64,000 nucleotides of DNA from Litoribrevibacter euphylliae (lineage in GTDB: Bacteria > Pseudomonadota > Gammaproteobacteria > Pseudomonadales > Litoribrevibacteraceae): contig NZ_JBHRSZ010000001.1 of NCBI RefSeq assembly GCF_042646085.1, positions 186,001 through 250,000 of the forward strand. The letters are read 5' to 3'. Shown piece after piece: positions 44,515 through 51,806 of this stretch. Numbering within the stretch: the first letter of the stretch is position 1; every line of letters starts with the position of its first letter. Under the pieces are notes generated by a model that searched no databases, was not told the origin of the DNA, and saw nothing but the letters and a program-made list of their open reading frames with translations. The translations under genes and the position numbers were made by a program.

Positions 44515-44779
44515 CGCCTTGTCCTTGTTTTTCCCTACAAGCGAAAGTGACAGACTATCCTAACTGTTGAGTTGGAATATTTCACCTAATGAAGTTGTAT
44601 TAGTTTGAACGAACTTAGCTAAGACATTGAAATAAATGGAGAGTTTCAGCATTTCATTGTATTAGCGATTTTTGATGCTTTCATAATGTGACCAGTTATC
44701 TGGTATTGGTCAAAAAATGTACTGTTGTGGTAATGATCGTCTTAACTGGAAAAGAGGTGATCTCAACAGGGAGCATAAA

Positions 44780-46903
44780 GTGAATACCATATTTGACTTG
44801 GCAGTTAAATTATCCAATCTCCTTTCTTTTAAACAGAAATTTCTTTTATTAATTGCAGTTAGTCTTATTCCTCTCACGATCGGTTATGGTCTGATTATGA
44901 AAGATGCATTGGCGACCCGTACGTCTGCACAGTCGGCCTTATCCGCCACTTATTACATCCAACCATTGCGATTTTTGGTTGAATACATTGCTCAAACTCG
45001 GGGCATGACCAATGCCTATTTGAATGGCGGCAAGGACTTCGAAAGTAAAATACTGGCGAAGCGGAAGCTGGTGGAAGAAAACTTCCAGCGCTTGCTGGAC
45101 GTGAGTGAAACGTACCCGATCCTCGATCAATCCATGCAACAAAAACCACAGCAGTTGTATTCTCGTTGGCAACAGATCACGCGCGGTGCTTTTAATGGTC
45201 AGGCTAAGACGATTTTTTCTGATTACACCGAGCTGATTGCTTCGGTACTGGACTTTATGGATACCGTGGGGCGTGAAGGGCAATTACTGCAAGAAGAAGA
45301 CGCAGCCAACAGTTATGCCATTAATAGCTTACTAAATACCTTACCGAATCAGGTGGAAGCGCTGGGCAAGTTACGAGGAAAAGGCTCTGGTGTTATTGCC
45401 TCTGAGGCGTTCACTTTAGATAACAAACTGATTGTAAGCTCTTTGGCGGACAAGCGTCACTTGTTCGCGCTGCAAAAAGATATGGCTTACTTGTTTGACG
45501 AGGCTCCATCGCTGAAGTCAGAGCTCGATGCTACCTATAAAAAAGCCGTAAAGGAGCTAGAACAATTTATAGGTATGGCAGAAAAACAGGTGATTCAGGC
45601 AACGTCTAAGACGATGGAAGCTCCGGACTTTTTTAGTGCGGGTACTAGTGCCATCAGTAATCTCTTTGTGCTTTACGATCGTATGCTTGAGTCGTTGACG
45701 GATCGTATGTCACAACGGGCTGATCAAGCTTCGGTGTCATTTCAAAGTATGTTATTCATCGTGGTGGCGATTACTTTGCTTATGGTGTTCTTCTTCATTG
45801 GTATTTATTTAGGCATACGCCGAAATATTACCAAGATGTCTGAAATGGCAGGTGAATTGTGTGATGGTAATTTGGATGTGCGTTTAGAGCTTGAAACTCG
45901 AGATGAAATGCGGCTTATCGCTCAAAGCTTTAACCAAGTCGCGGAGGGTATGAAACAATCCATTCAATCCGTACTCCAGTGCAGTGATGAAATCGCTAAG
46001 ACTGCTCATGAGGTGGCTGAAGCCAGCTCGAATACCGCACGATCAATGGATAACCAGTCGAAAGAGTTGGATAGCTCTTCCAGCGCCATTACTGAGATGA
46101 ATAGCTCAGTAGGGGAGGTTGCAGGTAGAACCGAAGAAGCATCAGCATCGGCGGATGAAGCAAAAAACCAGGCCGAACAGGGCGATTTGGTGGTGTCCAA
46201 TGTGGTCAAGAACATTGAAGGTTTGTCGCAGGATCTTATCAATGCAGTATCTGTGGTGGAGAATCTTGAGGAAAACAGTAAGAACATCACTAAAATTCTT
46301 GAGGTGATTCAGGCCATTGCCGAGCAAACCAATTTGTTGGCCTTAAATGCGGCTATTGAAGCAGCAAGAGCTGGAGAGCAAGGTCGAGGCTTTGCCGTGG
46401 TGGCTGATGAGGTTCGTACTTTAGCGCAACGAACTCAGAACTCAACGCAAGAGATTCAACATGTGATTGAGAAAATTCAATCGGGTATTGCCCAAGTAGC
46501 CACCGTAATGCGAAGCAGTGAGGCCAGTGCCGGGGAATCGTCATTACTGGCTAATGAAGCCGGAGGCGTTCTGAAATCCATTGCCCAAGCTGTTTATCAA
46601 ATCACGGATATGAGCTCTCAAATTGCTACTGCAGCGCATGAACAGTCGTATGTAGCTGAAGAAATTACCCAAAGTATTGTGCGCATCGCGGATGATGCAA
46701 CATCATCATCGGATAATGCCAAAGCGTTAGCCGCCTCCGGTGCGAAGATGTCTGAAATGTCGGATCAGTTGAAACGTATCTTGAGTCACTATTCTGTCCG
46801 TTCTGAGGGGCGGGAGATTGAACGTAGAGTGGTCCCAGTCAGTGCTTCTTTCTCGGCAAATCGAGCTCGAAAAGAAGTTCGAGAGCTTGAGTTTGCCAAT
46901 TAG
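44780..46903 (+). CDS. Methyl-accepting chemotaxis protein with a NIT-like sensor
   Basis: A 707-residue transmembrane chemoreceptor. A GTG at 44780 with GGGAG seven bases upstream is preferred to the ATG at 44717, which has no ribosome site. Two membrane segments (about 20-42 and 320-345) enclose a helical sensor region whose start (VEYIAQTRGMTNAYLNGG) recalls nitrate/nitrite-sensing NIT domains. This is a tentative match. HAMP follows, then the signalling domain with the hairpin tip AEQTNLLALNAAIEAARAGE and GFAVVADEVRTLAQRT. It should control CheA kinase through CheW. Confidence 0.88.
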   Translation: MNTIFDLAVKLSNLLSFKQKFLLLIAVSLIPLTIGYGLIMKDALATRTSAQSALSATYYIQPLRFLVEYIAQTRGMTNAYLNGGKDFESKILAKRKLVEENFQRLLDVSETYPILDQSMQQKPQQLYSRWQQITRGAFNGQAKTIFSDYTELIASVLDFMDTVGREGQLLQEEDAANSYAINSLLNTLPNQVEALGKLRGKGSGVIASEAFTLDNKLIVSSLADKRHLFALQKDMAYLFDEAPSLKSELDATYKKAVKELEQFIGMAEKQVIQATSKTMEAPDFFSAGTSAISNLFVLYDRMLESLTDRMSQRADQASVSFQSMLFIVVAITLLMVFFFIGIYLGIRRNITKMSEMAGELCDGNLDVRLELETRDEMRLIAQSFNQVAEGMKQSIQSVLQCSDEIAKTAHEVAEASSNTARSMDNQSKELDSSSSAITEMNSSVGEVAGRTEEASASADEAKNQAEQGDLVVSNVVKNIEGLSQDLINAVSVVENLEENSKNITKILEVIQAIAEQTNLLALNAAIEAARAGEQGRGFAVVADEVRTLAQRTQNSTQEIQHVIEKIQSGIAQVATVMRSSEASAGESSLLANEAGGVLKSIAQAVYQITDMSSQIATAAHEQSYVAEEITQSIVRIADDATSSSDNAKALAASGAKMSEMSDQLKRILSHYSVRSEGREIERRVVPVSASFSANRARKEVRELEFAN

Positions 46904-46923
46904 TCACTGTCTTAAATATCGTC

Positions 46924-46960
46924 AGGTTCTGTTCTTTTAAGAAGAAAAAGAACAGAACCT
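46924..46960 (+). terminator. Hairpin after the chemoreceptor gene
   Basis: AGGTTCTGTTCTTTT (46924-46938) pairs perfectly with AAAAGAACAGAACCT (46946-46960). No strong T-run follows, so it may be a processing or weak termination signal. Confidence 0.55.
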
Positions 46961-47069
46961 ATTAAATGTTAGTGTCACCCGCCTGTATCCATATTCACAG
47001 GAAAATCTGGTTCCGCCTTGATCGAATGTTCTAAGATGGTGTAACTATTCAGCCTTCTACGGACCGTCT

Positions 47070-47359
47070 ATGAGCTTTCACACCCCCAAGCTGCTATTAA
47101 TGTTTTGAAAGTTGGTAAGAAACATCCACGTTGGCAAGAAGCCGCTGAGTTTATTTTGGAACGGGCAACGCCAGAAGTTAAATTACTGGTCTCAGTTGGC
47201 CGCCAGCTAGAACGTGAAGAGATGTTGAAAGAACGATTAGAAAATACTTCCTCTCTGCCAATTCAGCAGATTATTAAGTACGTCCTTATAGCTTTGCTTT
47301 GTGCTTCGGTGAGTGGTGTCTCAGGTTATATCTTGGCGAACGCGATTAAGTTTTGTTAA
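47070..47359 (+). CDS. Small membrane protein, possibly frameshifted
   Basis: The downstream frame (open from 47045, possible start TTG 47105) encodes 84 residues with a charged helical part (HPRWQEAAEFILERATPEVK) and a C-terminal membrane helix (YVLIALLCASVSGVSGYILA). The only good ATG, at 47070, lies in another frame and stops after 12 codons. One extra C in the run of five at 47083-47087 would join the two into one protein starting MSFHTPQAAINVLKVG. So this is either a small TTG-start gene, a frameshifted gene, or a base-call error. Family unknown. Confidence 0.4.
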
Positions 47360-47460
47360 TACATGGGTTTTGGACATCTTGAGGATTAATTCTTAGTGTT
47401 CCCCTGTCGAGATTTTTGGTTATGATGTCAGCCGATAATTAAAAGAATAGACCTCAAAGG

Positions 47461-48690
47461 ATGGATAGTTTGGTTGATCAACACATCTCATATCAGTGGT
47501 TAGTGCTCATTCCTATCGTGGCAGGTTTCATTGGTTGGATTACCAACTGGCTGGCCATCAAGATGATTTTTTATCCTCGTGTGTGGCGCGGTGTCAAACT
47601 TGGCTCTTTTAAGCTGGGTTGGCAAGGGATCATTCACCGAAAGTCCTCGGGCTTTGCTAAGGCCATTGGCAAACAGGTTTCAGAGAACATGCTGCAAGCC
47701 GAGGATTTATTGCCTGAAGTGACCAATGAGCGCGCTAATTTCTTTATCAGTAAATTTCCTACGTTGTGGAAAGAAATCGAAGGTGGGGAGTTTCTGCCGG
47801 ACATGCTGGGTGAGCATTGGCAGAAAATGTCGCCGTTACAGCAACAAATGGTGAAAATGCAGATTCGTTTTGACAGTCGATCTTTGTTACTTGAGCTAGT
47901 GAAGATTGCCCGAGCTAAATTTGTTGATCGTTTCGATATTCGTAAAGTTATCAGTCATCGTTTATCGAAAGATTCTCGTTTGTTGGCGGAATTGTTTGGC
48001 AGCATTGCGCGCCCTGAGTTACGAATGATTGAAATCTATGGTCTCTATTTTGGTGCTTTTATTGGTGCCATTGAAGGACTGTTATTTACTCTGACGGAAA
48101 TGAGCTGGACGGTATTTGTTTTTGGGACGTTGGTCGGCGCGATTACTAATTGGTTGGCTATTGAGATGATTTTCCGTCCTCGCTTCCCTAAAAAGATATT
48201 GGGTATCGAGTTTCAAGGGCTTTTTCCCAAGCGCCAGAATAAGATCGCGGCTCAGTTCGCTGTGGTCGGTGAAGAACATGTGTTACCGGTTTCTGCATTT
48301 GTGGATGAGATCATGAAAGTACTTGAAGATCAGGATTTTATTGATGATCTTGAGCAGACCGCCCGCCGGTTTATCCATCGTATTCTCGGAAATTATGTGG
48401 ACCATTTACCGGAAGGCGTGTCGGTGGATGACATAGCGGATAAGGCCATCGAGTTTTATTATCAAAAGCAACCAACCCTGGAACCTCAGTTGGTGGCTGA
48501 GTTAAAACGTTTGCTGGAATCGGATTATCGTGTGGCTGAGATCATCGAAGATAATCTATCCCAATTACCAAAAGATAAATTTGAGCGCGTGTTAAGAATC
48601 GTATTTGAGCAAGACGAAACAACTCTGATTATCATTGGTGCGGTGATCGGTTTTATGATCAGTGGTATGCAGTTTATGATTTTTGCCTAG
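47461..48690 (+). CDS. DUF445 family membrane protein
   Basis: A 409-residue protein. Two copies of the DUF445 signature, GWITNWLAIKMIFYPR near the N-terminus and GAITNWLAIEMIFRPR in the middle, each sit in a hydrophobic segment, and a third hydrophobic segment closes the C-terminus. The family is thought to be inner-membrane and structural; YheB/YjiN-type members have no firm function. AAAGG precedes the ATG. A terminator follows. Confidence 0.88.
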   Translation: MDSLVDQHISYQWLVLIPIVAGFIGWITNWLAIKMIFYPRVWRGVKLGSFKLGWQGIIHRKSSGFAKAIGKQVSENMLQAEDLLPEVTNERANFFISKFPTLWKEIEGGEFLPDMLGEHWQKMSPLQQQMVKMQIRFDSRSLLLELVKIARAKFVDRFDIRKVISHRLSKDSRLLAELFGSIARPELRMIEIYGLYFGAFIGAIEGLLFTLTEMSWTVFVFGTLVGAITNWLAIEMIFRPRFPKKILGIEFQGLFPKRQNKIAAQFAVVGEEHVLPVSAFVDEIMKVLEDQDFIDDLEQTARRFIHRILGNYVDHLPEGVSVDDIADKAIEFYYQKQPTLEPQLVAELKRLLESDYRVAEIIEDNLSQLPKDKFERVLRIVFEQDETTLIIIGAVIGFMISGMQFMIFA

Positions 48691-48721
48691 GGAAGCGTGT
48701 TATTTAGAGATTCTAGAAATG

Positions 48722-48769
48722 AAAAAAGCCCAGTCAGAACTTGTATGATGAAGTTCTGACTGGGCTTTT
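48722..48769. terminator. Bidirectional terminator after the DUF445 gene
   Basis: AAAAAAGCCCAGTCAGAACT (48722-48741) pairs with AGTTCTGACTGGGCTTTT (48752-48769). One of the longest stems in the window; between converging genes. Confidence 0.9.
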
Positions 48770-48812
48770 CTATGTATAAAACAGCGAGTGAAGCTGTTAG
48801 CAATACAACACG

Positions 48813-49613
48813 TTATGCAACAGAGGTTAACACCGCTTGGTTGTCATCGCCTTTGATGTAACGTGATACCCAGGCACCGATGGTTTCAGCCACATATTCG
48901 GCATCTTCTTTACGTGTGATCAAATGGTCCGTTTGATCAAGCGAAACAAAGCTCTTTGGATGCATGGCTGCCTGATAAATGTGGGCCGCTTCTTCAATCT
49001 CTACCGTATCATCGATCGGCGAATGCATGATCAGTAGTGCTTTTTTCAGTTTGCGAATCTTCTCATCAAGTTTCTGCTCTTGAATGTCTTCCAAGAATTG
49101 TTGTTTGATGGTGAACTCACGTCCACTCAGGGTGACCAAGGCACATCCGCAGTCTTCAATTTCTTCTTTATGGGCTTCAAATAAGTGTGCTACGTGTGCA
49201 GGATCGCTTGGTGCGCCAACCGTTACCACAGCTTTTACTGAGTCAACCTGGCCAGCACAAGCCAAGACTGCTGCTCCACCTAAGCTGTGTCCGATCATGA
49301 TCGAAGGGGCTTTGTATTCTGTTTCAAGAAAGCGAGCGGCAGCCACTAAATCTTCAATGTTTGAAGAAAAGTTGGTGTTGGCAAAATCACCTTCACTGCT
49401 GCCTAAACCAGTGAAGTCAAAGCGAAGTACTGCAACACCACGTAACGCCAGTTCTCGACCAATACGGCTGGCAGCAACACTGGTTTTGGAACAGGTAAAG
49501 CAGTGGGCAAACAAGGCATAGGCTTTCGGATTTTCAGGGCTTTCAAGCATGCCATCAAGACGAAGGTTATCAGAATTAGTAAAGGTTACTTTTTGGCGGG
49601 TCACTCTAGTCAT
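48813..49613 (-). CDS. Alpha/beta hydrolase
   Basis: A 266-residue cytoplasmic hydrolase. The nucleophile elbow GHSLGGAAVLA places Ser110, and the acid and base lie in SPIDDTVEIEEA and DQTDHLI. The N-terminal pattern (AYALFAHCFTCSK, then LRFDFTGLGSSEG) is that of hydrolases usually fused to an OsmC peroxidase domain. Here the protein ends without OsmC, so only the hydrolase part is present. Substrate unknown. AAGG precedes the ATG. Confidence 0.87.
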   Translation of the reverse strand: MTRVTRQKVTFTNSDNLRLDGMLESPENPKAYALFAHCFTCSKTSVAASRIGRELALRGVAVLRFDFTGLGSSEGDFANTNFSSNIEDLVAAARFLETEYKAPSIMIGHSLGGAAVLACAGQVDSVKAVVTVGAPSDPAHVAHLFEAHKEEIEDCGCALVTLSGREFTIKQQFLEDIQEQKLDEKIRKLKKALLIMHSPIDDTVEIEEAAHIYQAAMHPKSFVSLDQTDHLITRKEDAEYVAETIGAWVSRYIKGDDNQAVLTSVA

Positions 49614-49997
49614 GTTAAACCTTAGTCATATTCGACCTATCCCCTTATTACAATCATCCATCACAGCTAACAGGACAGCCATCACAGTTGCTTTGCATGC
49701 ACGAATATCGGGTAGGTCATTATCGAGTCAGATAGTAGTTATGCAGGAGGTTGATCATGCCGGATAGGATCTTTCTGAAACGCATGTTCATCCAAACCTG
49801 TGTGCGATGCCTTTATTAAGCGAATACTGTGCCACAGCCAACGGAGCCGTGAATTCTGCTGTTTTAAAGCTCATCACACTTATAAGGGCGCCATGATAAT
49901 GAAAAATAATGGTGCGTACAGTTAGATTTGGTAATTACCTGCATTAATTTAGTGCATTGGGCGTTTGGAAAGTTCGTAAAAGGACGTTATGGCTCGG
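49614..49997. other. Intergenic region of 384 bases
   Basis: No clear gene. A 20-codon frame (49757-49819, MPDRIFLKRMF...) has an unusually good ribosome site (AGGAGG) and may be chance. No promoter or terminator convinced me. Confidence 0.4.
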
Positions 49998-50534
49998 TTA
50001 GTGGGCGGCCTTCGCATTCGACAGCACGGCTTTCCCTTTTCGATCCACCACTGTCACCGTCATATCTTTAATTTCATCTTTCGTGAATTTCTTATCCAGT
50101 GTCAGAATTGCGCAAGGGCTGGTCAATGCTGAGGTCGTCATGCTGCCGGGAGGCGGAGTAATCCAGTTCGCTCGAACGGTGAGGCCGGTTTCAGTGAGGT
50201 GAATGGCGTCCACATTCACGGCATAGCCACCGCTACTTTTTTGACCCATTGCGATTAACAACACCGATTGTTCTTCCTCAATTTCTTTGGGTTGTACTTG
50301 TTGTCCGATGACACGTCTGCGTAATTGCTCCATTTCGTCAAGATACAAGGTCTCGCCTTCGTCGATGTGCATCAGCCGAACTTGCGGTTGGCGAATTGAG
50401 CATTGGTGTGACTTGTATATGGATTGCCAGGTTAAGGAAGGTGCTGGTGTAGAGTCTGAATTGTCCATGTGTTTGCACGCGGTTAGTGAAGTCGCCAAAA
50501 AAGCAGTAAAAACGAAGAATTTTGTATGGCTCAT
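49998..50534 (-). CDS. PrcB-like lipoprotein
   Basis: A 178-residue lipoprotein from the ATG at 50534 (AAGGA nine bases upstream); the frame runs on to 50567, but the signal then would not start properly. Lipobox LTAC. The C-terminal part resembles the PrcB C-terminal domain (MGQKSSGGYAVNVDAIHL, TSPCAILTL), a small beta fold found in periplasmic lipoproteins. Role unknown. An FNR-type box lies between it and napE and may serve either. Confidence 0.65.
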   Translation of the reverse strand: MSHTKFFVFTAFLATSLTACKHMDNSDSTPAPSLTWQSIYKSHQCSIRQPQVRLMHIDEGETLYLDEMEQLRRRVIGQQVQPKEIEEEQSVLLIAMGQKSSGGYAVNVDAIHLTETGLTVRANWITPPPGSMTTSALTSPCAILTLDKKFTKDEIKDMTVTVVDRKGKAVLSNAKAAH

Positions 50535-50553
50535 AAGAGTAATTCCTTTGTAG

Positions 50554-50567
50554 TTGATCTCAGTCAA
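50554..50567. promoter_or_regulatory. FNR/Anr-type box before the nap operon
   Basis: TTGATCTCAGTCAA matches TTGAT-N4-ATCAA at nine of ten positions. If the nap transcript starts near 50602, the box is at about -41.5, and TAGAGT at 50590-50595 could be the -10. nap operons are commonly FNR-controlled. Confidence 0.55.
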
Positions 50568-50702
50568 CTAAGTATATCCACAATAAGCATAGAGTCTTTC
50601 TACAGAATATTTAAATCCTAGCTAGTATGAATTTGTATGTACTTCCATGCAAAAGAAACGCGTGTAAAACGAAACGCATACAAAAAGAGAAGGTGAGGAA
50701 CT

Positions 50703-50849
50703 ATGGACGAGATTGAAAAAAACGAAGAAAGGAACATGTTCCTGTTCTTAACTGTGGTGTTATTCCCAGTACTTTCGGTCGCTATTGTAGGGGCTTATGG
50801 GTTTGTGGTGTGGATCAGTCAGATCTTGATGGGGCCGCCAGGAGCCTAA
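50703..50849 (+). CDS. napE: Nap system membrane protein NapE
   Basis: A 48-residue single-helix inner-membrane protein: MDEIEKNEERNMFLFLTVVL then a hydrophobic stretch ending in WISQILMGPPGA. It fits NapE in size, topology and position at the head of the operon. GAGG precedes the ATG. Function of NapE is unclear. The napF ATG follows one base after its stop. Confidence 0.85.
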   Translation: MDEIEKNEERNMFLFLTVVLFPVLSVAIVGAYGFVVWISQILMGPPGA

Positions 50850-50850
50850 G

Positions 50851-51471
50851 ATGGATATCTCCCGCCGTTCACTGTTCCGAGGTCGAATTTCTTCAGGTGC
50901 TAAAGCGCCTCTTGAGCCGATTCGTATGCCTTGGATGATTGCAATGGAGGACTTCACTGATCTTTGCTCTCGCTGTGCAAAGTGTGTTGATCAGTGTCCT
51001 GAAGGTGTGATCAAGAAAGGGGATGGTGGCTTTCCGACAGTCGATTTTCAGAAGGGTGAATGCACCTTCTGCGCTGAATGTGTGGATGTGTGCCCTGAGC
51101 CTGTTTTTAAAGCGACTGATGAACCCCCATGGCATTTGACGGCGGTTATTGCTGAAACCGCTAACCAAGTGTCTGTGACTTTTGATGGCGTTTGCATGGC
51201 CTATCAAGGTGTTGTTTGCCAAAGCTGCAAAGACGCATGTGATGTTCGTGCCATTCAAATGAAGTATCTCTCCTCTGCTACTCCCGTTCCAAAGATTGAT
51301 GTTGATGCCTGCACAGGCTGTGGTGCTTGTGTATCTGTGTGTCCAACCAATGCCATTGGAATAGTAGAGAAGGCAGAGGAAAGCTTGAGTGCAAACGGCG
51401 CTTCAACGACGAATGCACAAGAAGCTATAAAACAACAAAAAGGAGTGAAAGCAAAGTATGCGATCACCTGA
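50851..51471 (+). CDS. napF: Ferredoxin-type protein NapF
   Basis: A 206-residue cytoplasmic iron-sulfur protein that interacts with NapA before export. Three CxxCxxCxxxCP clusters are clear (CSRCAKCVDQCP, CTFCAECVDVCP, CTGCGACVSVCP), and CMAYQGVVCQSCKDAC may form a fourth. The N-terminus has SRRSLFRG, as in other NapF. It overlaps napD by 14 bases. Confidence 0.95.
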   Translation: MDISRRSLFRGRISSGAKAPLEPIRMPWMIAMEDFTDLCSRCAKCVDQCPEGVIKKGDGGFPTVDFQKGECTFCAECVDVCPEPVFKATDEPPWHLTAVIAETANQVSVTFDGVCMAYQGVVCQSCKDACDVRAIQMKYLSSATPVPKIDVDACTGCGACVSVCPTNAIGIVEKAEESLSANGASTTNAQEAIKQQKGVKAKYAIT

Positions 51472-51742
51472 GCAGTACATAGATTCTCTGGAGGGGGAAT
51501 ATCACATTTCGAGTGTGATAGTGCAGTTTAAGCAAGAACATCATTGCCAGATTAAGTCCGTCATCAGTGACATCGAAGGAGCAGAAATCCGTGGCATTGA
51601 TGATGATCAAGGAAAAATGGTTGTTGTGGTCGAGCACCAAACCGAACGAGGCATGGTAACGATCATCGATCAGCTGAAAGATATTTCCGGCGTGGTGAAT
51701 GTGTCTTTGGTCTATCACCAAGTCGATGATGAAACAGAATAA
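51458..51742 (+). CDS. napD: Chaperone NapD
   Basis: A 94-residue chaperone that binds the Tat signal of NapA until its cofactors are inserted. The core starts EYHISSVIVQ. AAAGGAG lies 12 bases before the ATG, inside napF. Length and position match NapD. Confidence 0.9.
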   Translation: MRSPEQYIDSLEGEYHISSVIVQFKQEHHCQIKSVISDIEGAEIRGIDDDQGKMVVVVEHQTERGMVTIIDQLKDISGVVNVSLVYHQVDDETE

Positions 51743-51806
51743 CGATTTCTAATTATTACTAACGAATTATTAATGTGATTCTCAGCAATAGCTTGAGGGG
51801 TGAAAA

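Noticed and set aside
46983..47000. LexA-box-like CTGT...ACAG before the small membrane gene
   Set aside because: CTGT and ACAG are separated by ten bases; the LexA site needs eight. It is more likely a chance inverted repeat.
47105..47359. A fully reliable TTG-start gene at 47105
   Set aside because: No ribosome site supports TTG, and the ATG at 47070 joins the frame only with an extra C. Kept as a possible frameshifted gene instead.
49084..49521. 145-codon frame antisense to the alpha/beta hydrolase
   Set aside because: The hydrolase motifs are clear on the minus strand; the plus frame is a shadow.
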